The notes under the pieces are model-generated. The model worked only from the letters and a program-made list of their open reading frames with translations, was not told where the DNA came from and made no database searches. Positions 1 to 12,830 of a DNA stretch of 64,000 nt are shown in pieces; the first letter of the stretch is position 1; each line of letters begins with the position of its first letter. The stretch is taken from assembly GCA_025890175.1 (NCBI GenBank), contig JANPYM010000017.1, forward strand, positions 108,659 through 172,658. Reading direction: 5' to 3'. The DNA is from Ciborinia camelliae. Lineage: Eukaryota; Ascomycota; Leotiomycetes; Helotiales; Sclerotiniaceae. The position numbers were made by a program, and so were the translations under genes.

Positions 1-764
1 ATTGAATTTTGGGATTTTTTAGGTGGGGGGGGAGGGGGGGGGGGAGGATAGAAACATAGAAGGTAAAAAGATAAAAATGCCCACTCCCTCCCTTCCTTCC
101 TTTCTTGATCTCTAAAAACTACAATAAAAACTAAAAATTCCCTTCCCTCATACAACAAGTAAAGATAAGCAAGCAAAGAGAGATAATAGTAATCATAAAC
201 TGAAGCCTTCAAGTTGTATCTTATTTCATATATATTTCATCTATCTTCTCTCTGCTTTTCTCTGCTTTTCTCTATATACCATATCTCTCCAACTAATCTC
301 AAAGCCATATATCATGTCCATATCTCATCTGTATCTGCATCTATATACTCGCATCTATCCATCCGTCCATTATCATCTAATCCAATCCAATGGATCCCAT
401 CGCACTCATCTCGATCCGTCCATTATCTACATCTCAACGCATCCATCGAAAAAGATATTCGTCGCTCCATCCATCACGTACGTATACTAGTAGAGACCAA
501 AGTCACTAGACTCTTAAAAAACATCCACCCATGCATGCATGCATAATGCATATGATAAACCAGTGTGCCCCCTCCGATAATAATGAGGATAACAACCACC
601 CACCCGATTACTTCTGGATAAAGATATCATATATGTATATGCATATGCATCCAAAAGAAAAGAAGAAAGAAACGCTCGCTTGCTTGCTTAATGCTCGTCG
701 AAGAATGAAGGAATTCCCCCCATTCAATCTAGAATCTAGACTCTAGAAAGTAGAAGTCAAGAAT
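1..764. other. Gene-free left edge
   Basis: No supported gene. The first 50 bases are a G-rich tract with runs of 6-8 G, followed by purine- or pyrimidine-rich low-complexity DNA. The open frames here encode only low-complexity Ser/His/Tyr strings typical of AT-rich intergenic DNA. The stretch lies downstream of the purine nucleoside permease gene. Confidence 0.6.
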
Positions 765-2200
765 TTAGATACGAATTTTCCTCATCAAACCCTTCTTTCC
801 CTTCATAGTCCTTCGACTTCTCTCTTCCTTCTGCACACCTCTCTTAGTATGAATAACCTCCTCATCAGGCACGACCTCTTGACCCCCAAACTCACTTCCC
901 GGGCCGAAATCCGGTTCGCCACCCAAGGTACCAAAGATATCTCCGATGTAATTAGTAGCATTAACACCGTGTTTGAAAGTCGTGCTCCAGCCATCGAGAA
1001 CTCCCTTGATGACTTCGGTACCCGCAAGATAGATGTTTTGGACGGCGGGCTCGAAACCTCCTTGGTGGGAATACAAGAGGTTGAATTCCGATGAGGCACC
1101 AGGGTATGGACGATCAAAATCAGAGGCGGTACGCATGATGATGATGCGGGAGAAATCGACGAGGTTGAAGAGAGCGGCGCGGACGAGAGCAGAGAGGGTG
1201 GCGTTGTCTTCTTGTGCTGTCATGCAGTAGACTCCCGATCCGTTGGTGAGGAGCGTCGTGGTATTTTCAAATGCTTCTCCGAGGAGGGTACCCGAGAAGT
1301 AGACATCCGAAGTAGCGGTATCGCACGTGATGACCGTGGGAGCGTGGGTGGCGGCTTTATATAAGTTGACTTCGCCGGCGGTGCCATTGTATAAAGCACG
1401 GTAGGCGATGGAAGTCTCGGAATCGTTCAAGGTTGCCTTTTTGGCGAATCCGACGGCCAAGTCTCGGAGTGGTTCGCTGACTTCAAATACTTCGGTTCCG
1501 TAGATGTTTCCGGGGTATTGACCTGGGGCCTCGGAACCTTGGGGGAAGTATCCGGTGGTGAAGTTGTCGGGTTTGTCTCGGGCGTCGAATTCGTATTGGA
1601 GAGCTACTTGGATGGTGTATTTGGAGAATGCTACATCACCGAGGGTACCGTGTTTTGGGTTGATACCGGCGATTCCACCAACGAGGAAGTAGGTTGATTT
1701 AAGATCGAAGGCGGAAGAGAGGGTTAAAGCAGTGATGGTTGAGGCGGCGTTGATTTCGGATTCACCAGTGGTGAGTTGACAGACGGAACCATCGGCGAGA
1801 CAATGAGCTTGTGGGAAGAGAGGAGAGAAACCGGGAACGGTGATGTTCTTTGCGAGGAGGTTTCCAATTGAACCAGTGGTATTGGAGTTTTCATACCAAA
1901 TATCCGCTTCAGGCGAGAACTACAAATTTGGTCAGACAATATTCATACATAAAACATAATCGTCGCAACTTTTCAGACGAGAGCTGTTAAGGAAAGTTCG
2001 GATGTGAGGATAGATGAGATGATATGGCAAAAATCACATACCATGGAAATGATGAAAACCTTAGGTTTTACGACATCCACCTTAGAATGGTGAGCATTCT
2101 TCTTCTCCAAATTGGACATTGGGAGTCCATATGGTTTAGCTGCAGCAGCAGTAACAGATCCAACACCTGCCAAGAGGCTGAGAAGAGCCGAAGTACGCAT
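765..2200 (-). CDS. Purine nucleoside permease (NUP) family protein, secreted
   Basis: Predicted 437-aa protein from two exons, complement(765..1919, 2042..2200). The 121-nt intron has a GTATGT donor and a TTGTAG acceptor, and both flanking exons are in phase 0. Residues 1-20 form a signal peptide (hydrophobic LLSLLAGVGSVTA, then Ala-rich). The mature part begins with the block KPKVFIISM, spliced to FSPEADIWYEN, as in fungal members of the purine nucleoside permease family related to Candida NUP. Other family-like blocks are GINPKHGTLGDVAFSKY and NIYGTEVFEVSEPLRDLA. Despite the permease name the protein has no row of transmembrane helices, and its fold is thought to resemble nucleoside phosphorylases, so a secreted or wall-associated role in purine handling is plausible. 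The last ~25 residues are very basic. The family call is from recognition; substrate is unknown. Confidence 0.85.
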
Positions 2201-5200
2201 TTTCGATTAAGACCCGAGGGATTATGAAGAAATGGTCGTGAAGAAAAGTTTATTAGAGGAGTAGTTCGGTCTTGTCTTGCCGGGGAATCGATGAGGAAGA
2301 GAAGATCTTTGGATAAGAATACACAAAAGATCTATCTATCTAGTATCTACCCAAGGAAGTATGTATTGGAAGAGAGGTTATAGGAAAGGTAAGGAAAAAA
2401 AGAAAGAAAAGAAACTTCTGCACCTCGAGGTTCTGGAAGCTTAATATATTCATTCCATCTTCCATCGTACCTGCAGTGAATTCCTTGGTACCAGAAAAGT
2501 AAATGTAAATGTCGATGACCAGGCCTATTCCCCATAAAATCTCCTCAAAAAGATCACACTTTTCGGATAACTAGGTCCTATTCACGCATATCTCCCCCCC
2601 TGTTTTTGATCCCTTCCTTGGTTCATCCAATAGTAAGCTCATTCCGTTGAGAAAAAAAGTTGACCGATTCGGATTGACCGTTAAGTTGATCTTTTTGATC
2701 TTCCCTTCCTTGCAGATAGCTTCAGGGGTAGATAATAGCTAGCTGCTAGATAGGTAAGGTAGATATGTACCGTAGATAGGTATGAGTAAGTAGTCTGTCT
2801 TGGTACTGTACCGGCAAGGTAGATATGGAGTAATAACAAACCAAACCCCACCCATCAATCGGATTTCTCATACAGTTGTATGATAAGATATGATACATTG
2901 ATACAGCTCCGTATTAAATAATATATATCAAGATACCGGTACCGATACATGATACATGATACATCATACAGTATTGAACATCTACGCGTCCTGTACCAAA
3001 TATCCATTCCATTCCCCGTCTTCTTCTTTCTTTCCCAAAAACCCCATACCTACATTCATCCCATCAATCAAAAGCCCGATAGGTATCGTCAGATTCGTCA
3101 CTAATGTTGGGTTTATATCGGCACTATGCTTCCCTTATCGGAGTGCATTGCATAGGGAGTACGAACCCATCAAGACGGCATAAACATAAGCATAGGTAGG
3201 CATACATACCTACCTGCATGCACATAAGCCTTGGAATCTTACCATACCATAATACCATCTGCATATGCATATGTATATGTACCTCGTTCCTCCACAAGTT
3301 GCAACCTTCCATAATACAGGATATTCTCCATAATCATCGAATCAAGTCTTTGGCGTAATACCAGACCGAGTACCGGGTAAAAAGGTCGTTTAACATGTTA
3401 TCATCGTGCCAAAACAGATAGAAAGCAATTGATTGTATGGTTAATTCCAGTACTCCGTAGACACTGGACAGTGGACAATGGAGTAAGTAATTTCCATTGT
3501 CAATAATGTCAATATCAATACCTATCACGATATCGATAAGAGAAATAAATCCCAAATCCCTCGTCCGGAGTCCCGACCATGGAAAGAAAAAATGGATCTT
3601 TTTCGCTACAGACTACTCAGTACAGTACACTAAAATTTGGTTCCTGGCTACTGTAGTCTGTAGGTAAGGTAATAAGTTAGTAATAAGTAACATATCATTT
3701 CCTATTCGAGACAAGAGAAAGTTCGATACACAAAATAAATAAACAAATGAAAGATTTTTGATTCTTGATTCCTGATCGATCGAAATATTGAATTCTTTTC
3801 TTAAATTTCGTTTTTTTGTGTCGTTTTCATTTCCATATCTAGACCTCTTCATCCCCCTTACATTCATTCATTCATCTACAAACCTACCTAGATACTCACT
3901 CATACAGTACATATGATCCCATCGACCATTATCTGACATCGAAATCGAAGTATAGGATAAACCTCGGAGAGCTCCGCCCGCCCCTCAAGTTCCGCAGCTC
4001 AAGACCCGGCTCTCAGCGCCCACCCATAAAAGATAAGGAAGGGTAGGGTACTAGGTAGGGACCGTAAGGTAAAAGAACCCCCTGTCAATCACCTTGTCAT
4101 CAGTTACTCCATTTCTCAATAGGGGGAAAGAGGAACGTAGAGCTGGATTCCATCGAGTCTTGAAGTGAGTCTTGATGGAGTTATAACTTATCCTGTGATT
4201 CCTGTCAGCATACTTTCTTGGGGTTGTAATGATATAAAATATTCATGGTAATCAGATTCATGCTTCAAGTTTCTCCCCTATACTAATTACAGATGTCAGA
4301 GGTATTATATGGTCTCATTGGTATATATATCAGATGAACGATGGTATGGATGGTATGTATATCAGATGAACCATTGCATCGGAAAAGCATCAGCATCAGC
4401 ATTTGAATGAATTGAGTCCGTTACCTACCGACCTACCGATAGTCATCTATCAAGTAAGATATAGACCTAATATATACAACATCTACCCCTTATACAAAAG
4501 AATACCTACAAATTTCATTCTCCTCTGCTCTACTCTGCTCTCCAGAAACCGATCAATTCCAAAACCATATATACCAGAGCATCCATCAAAGCATCCGTTA
4601 TACAATACAATACCACACCACACCAAATTCGCAGAACCGTGACCGGAAAAACATGCTGAGTACATACTCGTAATATTTACTCAAGATGTGATGTTACGAC
4701 TTACTTACTCAATACTGGGGTGAGTAATCATATGTACTCCGTACCTATCTATCCATAGGTACTGTAACCGATCTAAATAAAATTCCAAATATATTTCCTC
4801 GTGGGTGGTACTGTAGCTACCTAGCTATCCGAATCCGATATTCGTACTGAAAATAAAATACAAATTCATCATATTATTAATTGATTGATTGATTGATTTG
4901 ATTAGTTTCGTCTCGGGGAAGTCTCTAGGCTTTCAATCCAATCCAATTCAATGTCTCAATTCCCAATTCTGGAACATTAACATATTCAAAATAAAAACGC
5001 GAGATTTTTTTTTGATTTGGCTTGATTTGATTGACGGATAGATTGATTGAAATGTTGATTATAGTTAATCATAATAGTACATAATGACTATAAACCTCAG
5101 ATACTACCGGCCCTGTACTTGATAAAATAACAATCCATCCATCATGAAATAAATGAGTTTGGTTTGGCAGGCAAAATTTTTAAGCGCTCAGGGGTCAGGG

Positions 5201-6949
5201 GTCAGGAACATGAATATTTCATCTCATCCATCGTTCGTTATCAAAATCAAATCAATCCCAACACCATCACCATTACATCATATCCAATCTCCAAGATTCA
5301 AAAGAAAGAAATCTCTCTCGAGTCTCGACTCTCGAATCTCGATAGCTATCATTAAATCTCCCTACAGTAGTATGAGGCTTGAACATCTAATGTGGAGCCA
5401 GATATTATAATTTATTACAGGATTTATATTACCCGGGAGGCCCAGGAGGCGCGGATAAATTCTCCTATCACGCCAGCCAGCCAGCCAGCCAGCCAGCCAC
5501 GATTTATGGTTCAACTCTATTCGATTTGATTTATCACGATATGTCGCGGTATGATTACCCGAACCTTTTATAACATACCATCCTTTCCTTTCCTTTCCTA
5601 TCCCGTCCCGTCCTGTCATGAAAACGAAGGACGAGATGACACGAGGTGAAGATTACTTGTATGAGGGAGGAGAGTTATTCATTTAGCCAAGACCCCAACG
5701 TAATCCAACCTAATTCTTCCAAGTTGGTTGCAGTGGTCATCGATATTTACCTAGTGGTTGATCATCGTGAATCGTGATGAATGTGATGAATGTGAAAGAT
5801 CGAGAGATAGAGAGAGAGAGAGAGAGTTGATTTGGTGCTTCTTTCTTTTTCTTTCCTTTCCCTTTTCTTGGGTATTCTTTTACTGGTATAGTTGGATGGA
5901 TAGATAGACGGATGGATGGATGTATATATCTTACAAGTACACTATATTCGCTAGATACTTACAGTAAGGTAAGACTACTAGGTAACCTTACGTCTCTTAT
6001 TCCAAGTCCTAGGGATATTTTGATGGATAGCACTATCGAGTACGATAGATGATGGCGGGATATTTATAACTTGAAGATATATCCACTCGAGTTGAGTGGA
6101 TTTGATTTATAAGAGATGGATGGGGATAGAGTGAGATAAATTGTTCCCATTTTTCTACTGTATATCTTCATTCGCCTGTCCTTTTACTCTTTGCTCGAAG
6201 CCAAGCAAAGCAAGACAGTCTCTCGTCGCCGTGGCTGTCGTCATACTAATCTCATTTCGAGATCCTCTGGCATCGTCACGAATATTCAATGTGATGTGAT
6301 GCCTGGTTTTCTCTCACTATATGCATGCATGCATACCATACTATACCACGATAGCAATGATAAAGTCAATAATGTACCAAGAAACTACTTGCCCAACAGA
6401 GATATATTATAATTTCCTATCATCCAGGAAATGAAAGAGGTAGGAAGGGAGGGGGAATACATATCTCGTTTCTTGCACTTGCAGTCAGTCGTGTTGTCTA
6501 TTCTATTCTATACCAGCAGTACTTCTTTCGAAAGTTTTCGTCATTACTGTCCCTTTCAAGTTTCTAAATCCAAAAATTGATCGATGTTTTTATTGAGGAT
6601 AAGAGTCACGTAAGGTTAGGTCACATGGTTAGCTAAGTAATCCACATTGGGAATGGGGCCATGGTTGCGAATTGCTCCCACAAAAGTGCTTGTTTTGAGA
6701 TTACTTCGCCTCAATGGCCAATCTATTAGGCGCAAAAGATTTGCTTTTAGAGGTGATATATCAAGGCGACCGGTTTTGCAATATGCCTACGCTGTTGTGA
6801 ACGTTGTGTTACCACTCAAGCGTCGTACTGTGATACATCACAAGATCACCCCATAGCCTCATTCAAATCTCGCTTGTTTCTTTTCTGTCAAGAACACACC
6901 AAGTTAACTGTGATAGCTGGTCGAAGAACTAAATCCACATTTGATCGCA
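2201..6949. other. Long gene-free AT-rich interval with simple repeats
   Basis: About 4.7 kb without a supported gene. It contains many short TAGGTA/ACCTAC-like motifs and several microsatellites, including (CCAG)6 at 5473-5496, a GA run near 5808-5826 and a GGAT/AGAT run near 5892-5922. The open frames are short and low in complexity, with no recognisable domain. The first few hundred bases are presumably the promoter of the nucleoside permease-family gene; the last part precedes the HET pseudogene. Confidence 0.6.
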
Positions 6950-8418
6950 ATGCCTTTATGCACCAAGTGTAAAAGCTTCCGGACCTGGATCACTTCGAGA
7001 GAGGTTAGACAAGCCTCGATGCCAAATTCGATGTCGGACAGTCTCGTTGACTCATATAAATTGATTTGTACCCACCATGATCAGTTATCCAATCTCGAAA
7101 AGTCGGCTGCGAGTGGCCGTCAGCTTTGTGAGATGTTAGCCAAGTTTCTTTCAAAACGCTATCCCGGATGTCCCGCCACCCACCTATTTTCGACGGATAG
7201 ACCGGACTTATATTTTAGGCTTCTTCCAAGAGGGAATGGAATGGTTTTATATGGGGGATTCTGTTTAGAGCTATATGTGCGCGGAGACGATCATGAAATT
7301 TGGCCTTCGACGTACCATCGAGACTCTGATCCACTATCATCGAATACTGTGGATATCGCAAAGCAATGGCTGAGCAGTGCACGGAAACGCATCCACAATG
7401 CCGCGATAGCTTAATCCAACATATGTTCCATCAAGGCTTACTGACGTCGGAATTCGTGATCCCAATGGCAACTTCACGGTGCCACGGCTGGTTGAAACGA
7501 AGGAAAGCTCAGGAGATCGACAGAATACCAAAATCGGGTCGCGGTACATAACCTTGAGTCACTGCTGGGGCGAATCCAAACATCTAGAAACGCATAAGCA
7601 AAACATTGATGAAATGAAAGTTGCAATCCCAGTCGAAAGTATGAACAGATGCTGTACGTGTCGCACGTGCTTTTCAGATGCGATATTTATGGATCGATTC
7701 TATTTGTATCATTCAAGACTCGGAGGATGATTGGAACGAAGAAGCTTCCAAAATGTGTTTCGTATATAGCAACACCGCTTTTAACATTGCAGCCGTGGCA
7801 GCAACAAATGGGGATGATGGGTTCCTATCGGATAGATTGGTTGTCAAACTTGGTCATGTGCTTCGTCCAGATGGGAAGACTATTGCGAGATCTTTGTGGA
7901 TCCGACCGTGCCTTCGGAATACCTGTCATGAGCGGAAAGATATCAAGTTGTTGAGATTTTCACTGTTCCGCAGAGCTTGGGTCCTCCAGGAAAACATTCT
8001 AGCGGCTCGGACATTGGTTTTCTGTCCAGTTGGTATGCATTTCCGTTGTCGTGTAAAACAAAGGTCGGACCAAAATCCCTTTGATGATGTCAAACATCTT
8101 GGTGTCTTCAATGGTATGGAGCATGCTGTATTCCCCAATCTATTAATGAAAAGTGCAATTTGCTCGAAGTATGTTATGGATGTGTAGTATCGACTATTGG
8201 CTACATATTCTTCCAAGGAAATGTCGTCCAGAAGGGACAAACTTCCAGTGATCGGAGGACTGGCCTTTCAGATTGGAACTGTCACGGGAGGCAAATATTT
8301 GGCGGGTCTTTGGGAGAAAGACTTTCCTCAAGCGCTTTGTTGGACAACTTTCAAAACTGCCCCAAACCTTTCACGGTTACTTTCGCTCCACACACACAGA
8401 CTGCTCCTTCAAGGGTAG
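6950..8418 (+). pseudogene. HET-domain (heterokaryon incompatibility) pseudogene
   Basis: HET blocks appear in the normal order but in different frames. From 6950 an N-terminal part runs to a stop near 7412. The block CTETHPQCRDSL continues in a second frame. YVPSRLTDVG through the signature YITLSHCWGESKH lies in a third frame. DAVRVARAFQMRYLWID and SICIIQD follow after a further shift near 7645. The downstream blocks RRAWVLQENILAARTL and KLPVIGGLA...YLAGLWEKDFPQALCW share one frame but are split by an in-frame TAG at 8185-8187. The C-terminal APSWSWAS-type block is not intact. HET proteins trigger non-self recognition cell death. No consensus introns remove the shifts, so I call it a decayed copy rather than a multi-exon gene. 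Confidence 0.85.
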
Positions 8419-9025
8419 TGATATCTCCTCCTATCGATTCTTGAAAAAGGCGATCTTGCTCGTCAGAGGATGAAGTTTGAGGGCTGGTGAAGACAGAATG
8501 TAGATTAATCGATGATGGTAAAGGTATGATTTAGGTTAATCGTTGCAGGCGCAGTTATGAGCACCGGAGAAACCATTAGCTGTTTAAACAATCTTTAGGA
8601 TATGGAAAGTGGGAGGATAGTGTCTAGTTTGAATGTTTAATTGCCGGTAGTTGTTTGAATTCATCAACAGTTATAGCCTCTATCACTCACATCGAAAGTA
8701 TTAGTAATGCATACAAGTCAAAGAGTCACTATAAGACAAAAATGTTACGCTGCATGAGAAGTGATGCGGAATTTTGACATCTGGATTTTAGGAAACGATA
8801 GCTATGATGCTGTCGAATTTAAGCCCATGATCTTATCAAATATTCCTCATTTGTCGAAATCCTCCATCCCTCTATCCATCTTATCACCTCACCCCCACCA
8901 GTAAATATCGAAATAGAACCTTAATGTTACAAGTCGTAAGCTGACCCAACCCTCTCCGCCTTCCCCCCCGCTCCATAAATAGCACCTCCAACTCATATCC
9001 GACTATTGAGTAGTACGTAGTGCAG
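8419..9025. other. Intergenic, including the left end of a segmental duplication
   Basis: No gene seen. From about 8880 the sequence starts to resemble the stretch from about 10115. This is the 3' flank of the first duplicated PPxY gene. Confidence 0.6.
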
Positions 9026-9830
9026 CTAGTACGCATACCTCTGGTAAGGCGGGGCCGGATCGGGGATAGACTGGATAGATTGATGAGTGTTCGATCTGGA
9101 GGGGCTGTTCAATCTGGAGAGGCTATTCGATCTGGAAAGGCCATCTCTCTGAACAGAGGCTTCAGGGACCCTCAAGGTGACTTGGGTAAAATCGTTGCGA
9201 GTGGAGTTCGAACTTTGATACGCAGGAGGAAGGTTGTTGGGATTTTGATGCATGGGATCATCAGACACGTTGCCGTAGACCATAACTCGATCCAGAGTTG
9301 CTATGACGGGTGTGTTACTCGCGGGGAGAAAGTTTAACTCGGAGGCTCTCCCCATGTGAACGTTAGGTTGTCCATATAGCATGCGTTGGAGGCGCTTTGA
9401 GATCCACAACACGATCCATACAGTACCAAGAAATATAAATTTCAGAATATCATAAACAATACATCCTATAAGATAAATAATAGAAAGAACGATATAGATG
9501 ATCCATATTATCGGATCGAAATCATCCATCGCTATTTAACGCAGTGTGGTGTTTGCTGATGGATGGGTCCAAATCGGGCAGGGATAAGAAGGGATTCGTG
9601 GAGAGTTGGTGTAGTGATCTTAAGTTTGTGTTTGTGTCTGGAGATGATGGCATGGATTGAATATCGTTCGGGAGTATCAACACTTGTGAAAATCTCATTT
9701 CTTGAGAATTGTGTTGAGCTTGAGGAACAGAGAAATCGTAGTGGGGATTGTGGTGTCTTGAGCACTTTTGGGCAGTTGCCGAATTCCTAAGGTGTGAGTC
9801 AATATCTCAGTTCAAAATTTGCTGCAGACA
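8880..9830. repeat. Segmental duplication, copy 1
   Basis: Similar to 10115-11030 in the same orientation. Shared landmarks are the block around the stop codon (CGACTATTGAGTAGTA), the coding region of the small PPxY membrane protein, and the 5' flank, where GTGTTTGCTGATG and TCGTGGAGAGTTGGTG recur in both copies. The copies have diverged clearly, most strongly in the membrane segment and the Ser-rich C-terminal half. Ends are approximate. Confidence 0.8.
9026..9529 (-). CDS. Small membrane protein with PPxY motif (paralogue A)
   Basis: Intronless 167-aa ORF with an ATG at 9529. Residues 7-27 and about 29-44 are strongly hydrophobic, giving one or two membrane segments, and a short basic stretch (SKRLQRM) follows. 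The rest is hydrophilic and Ser/Asn/Pro-rich. It contains LPPAYQ at residues 100-105 (a PPxY motif) and ends with APPYQ near residue 162. PPxY motifs are ligands for WW domains, including those of Rsp5/NEDD4 ubiquitin ligases, so the protein could act as a membrane adaptor; that role is inference. Its neighbour at 10276-10746 is a clear paralogue from the same duplication. I recognise no named family. Confidence 0.7.
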   Translation of the reverse strand: MDDFDPIIWIIYIVLSIIYLIGCIVYDILKFIFLGTVWIVLWISKRLQRMLYGQPNVHMGRASELNFLPASNTPVIATLDRVMVYGNVSDDPMHQNPNNLPPAYQSSNSTRNDFTQVTLRVPEASVQRDGLSRSNSLSRLNSPSRSNTHQSIQSIPDPAPPYQRYAY

Positions 9831-10114
9831 TTGAAATTATCTAATGCTGTGAGTTGTGGTGGTGGATTTTGATTATGACTCGCAGGTATCTTCATATAGG
9901 CCGTACTGGGGGGGTAAAGCGTATAGAACTTCAATCTGTATGTATAATCTCTCTTGTCATTCGATAAAGCTATGAAGAGGTTGATCTCTTATATAGAGGT
10001 CGATGCCGTATTAGAATGCCTAGTATGTTCTAGTACGTTCGTACGCTAGTAGCTCGTACGGTTCGTACGGCTAGTCACATGATTATACCGACAATATCCT
10101 TCGTTCCTTCATTC

Positions 10115-11030
10115 ATCCTATCAACCAAATATTCGCCCACCAACAAAAGCAACGAGATAGAACCCTATTCTCACAAATCATAAGTTGGCAAGATTCCCCC
10201 TCCCTCGCCCCTTGGCCTCCGTCGAATAGCACCCCGATTATAAATCCCATACGCGACTATTGAGTAGTAGAGCTACTACTGTTGGTAAGGCGGAGGCGGT
10301 TCAAGTACAGAGCTAAGATTATTCTCTCCGGAAGTACCATCGCTCTGAGCAGAGCCTTGATGAGCTGTCGCAGCGAGTTCGGTAGGATTATTGATATCAG
10401 TCGTGTGAGGGTAGCTCAAAACTTGATATGCAGGAGGAGGGTTCGAAATTTGATCCGCCGAATTTTCAGATATAGCGCCGCATGCCATAACTCCATCCGG
10501 AGCTGCTGTTACCGGCGTGTTGCTCGTGAGGAGAGGATTTGACTCGGAGGCTCCATCAATCTGATCGTCAGGTCGTTCACCTCGTATTGCGCGAAAGCAG
10601 TATTGGAAGTCCTGGTAGATCCATAACACGGTATCTTTAATAGTACAGTATATGGCTTCCACGATAAACCAAACCGCGAGTACAGTGCCGAAAACAATTG
10701 AAATAATTAAATAGAGGCCCAATCCTATCAGTTCTGGGCCACACATCGCTCCTTAACTCAGTGTGATGTTTGCTGATGAATGGATTCAACCGAGAAGAGA
10801 GGAGTTCGTGGAGAGTTGGTGCAATGATTTCAAGGCCGAGTTTGCGTCTGTTGAATGTTTTTCTGGAGTATCAAGGCTTGCAAAACTTTTATAACTTGAA
10901 AGTTTGTTGAACTTAAGAAGGGAGAAATCGTAGTAGAGACAGTGGCGTCTTTTAATACAGTTTTGGACACTTGCCGTATTCCAAAGGCAAAGGTCGAATA
11001 CCTATCGAAATTGTGATTCAATAACCCAAT
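10115..11030. repeat. Segmental duplication, copy 2
   Basis: Direct repeat of 8880-9830 (see that entry). It contains paralogue B of the PPxY membrane protein plus matching 5' and 3' flanks. The unit therefore includes promoter, gene and downstream DNA, about 1.2 kb from copy 1. Confidence 0.8.
10276..10746 (-). CDS. Small membrane protein with two PPxY motifs (paralogue B)
   Basis: Intronless 156-aa ORF with an ATG at 10746. Residues 5-33 are hydrophobic, including LYLIISIVFGTVLAVWFIV. A hydrophilic tail follows with NPPPAYQ (PPAY at residues 104-107) and a C-terminal PPPYQQ (PPPY at 151-154). Middle blocks match paralogue A, for example GASESNPLLTSNTPVTA against GRASELNFLPASNTPVIA. The two Pro-Tyr motifs are among the best conserved parts of the pair, which suggests they matter. 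Binding to a WW-domain ubiquitin ligase is inference. Confidence 0.7.
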   Translation of the reverse strand: MCGPELIGLGLYLIISIVFGTVLAVWFIVEAIYCTIKDTVLWIYQDFQYCFRAIRGERPDDQIDGASESNPLLTSNTPVTAAPDGVMACGAISENSADQISNPPPAYQVLSYPHTTDINNPTELAATAHQGSAQSDGTSGENNLSSVLEPPPPYQQ

Positions 11031-12830
11031 TCAATATCCAAAGCAAAATTCAACCGTATCATTGTGCGTTTGCTTGGTATAATGATACGACACCCTCACA
11101 TCGTCAGCTTGAATGCTAATCCTTATGTAGATCCAATCTAATATGACCTTGATATTATAATTATTTTGTATGAATTATTTTGTATGAATTATTATTTGTG
11201 TCTTTCTATGAAGATTAATAGGGTATCATCTTATAGCTACACAGATTTTCTGATCCAAAATTCATTATAAAGAACGTCTCTTTAAACCAATTCACTTACC
11301 AGATAAAAAAGACTCGAGGTATTATATAAGCTAAGGAGTTGTCAGATTCCAGGCTAATATCGAAGAATTTGCATCAGGCCATGGCTGTTTCGGTGAGGGG
11401 ATATCATGACGCGCTGATGCAGTGGCAACAAATTTTCCATGCAGTCGATGAATATCGCAAGGTCACATAAGACATCATGATGGCAGAAGGAAGTTCACAC
11501 AACACCTAGACTTCAATATTTGGATACATATTGAAGATAGGCATCAAAGCAAGCCCTATAGAATGTGCTATAAGTGAACAACCAGTAAGTCATAAGAATG
11601 AAAATCTCCAAATGTGGGTTTTGAGAGTCAATAAGGCAAGATTTTGGGGAACTCAGAAAGGTAAATAAAAGTCTCCTGTCCTATACGGGAATGCTGCTAC
11701 TATGCAATATGTACCGTGTTATGCCAAGAAAAACAAGTACAATTGATTTTGCAAATAGTAGTTCATGCTTCACCATGCTAGCATATTGTAGATTGAACTG
11801 ATTCCCAGAGGCGGTACGCAATCGATATCAAACTATCAAATATCTTTAACCCCAGTTCCTTCCGGACTACCTGCACCAAGTAAAGCTGATATCTCATCGG
11901 ATTACTACATTTCTCATTATTTACGTCCAGAGGCTCTCAAAGTCATTGAAGTATGCGAGACGCTCAAATATATCATCCCCCTTTTCCGCAGGAACATGGC
12001 CGAAACCGCAACATCATTCTTGATCTTAGAGGTTTCAAGTTCCATCCTTCTCAAAGGCAGCCTCCTATCCAAGCAGTACCCAGTGATGAAAATGCGCATA
12101 TGGAGCTTGCAACTCGAAATCGTAAGAGAAAGAAATCCATTATTGTTTTCTTGTTGCTAGTTTGACCATGGCTTCAAATGACTTACCGTATGCTTTATAG
12201 TCCTGACTTCCACAGGATAACCTCGTACCATAATAATACCTCCCATCACCCATCAGTATTTGTCTCTAGGGGTAGAAAGTTGATGAGAATCATTACTTAC
12301 CGATGCATATATCAAACTCGTACTAGTTTTCTGAATTTCGTATCAGGAGGTGGTGTTGATTACAAACTTTTCTATGCAATTGTTTTACAGCGAAAAACAA
12401 ATATTTGTGAAGCCTATGACCAAGTGGTAATTTGTATGTTGTAGGCTTAGAGTTACTTCTTTCATTGGTTGGTAAATATCTACGTAAAGAATCCCTACAT
12501 AAATCACGAGAGATATTAAAATCACATAAACCAGCAAGATACATGCATTCAGTGACCAAACACATGTATCTAGAAAGATCAGATATCACTAAAAGTTTCT
12601 CTTTGCCCAGTGAAAGTTTTATCTTCAAACACCTTTCCAAATCATATTCCTAGAGATCCAGATGGCTGATTGTTGCGTATGCCAACTGACATCCAAATGC
12701 GTCCCATTTCGGAAGACATCAAGTTGAGAATAATTAGTCTTCATATACCACTGTCAGTTACAGTAATAAGAAAACCTCAACCAGAATTCCATCTTCTACT
12801 GCATATTTCGACCCAAATAATACCCTCCAA
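11031..12830. other. Gene-free interval between PPxY genes and H3-variant gene
   Basis: AT-rich and without a supported gene. Open frames near 11950-12170 and 12320-12650 overlap on both strands and encode no recognisable motif. The right end is the 3' flank of the histone-like gene. Confidence 0.5.
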
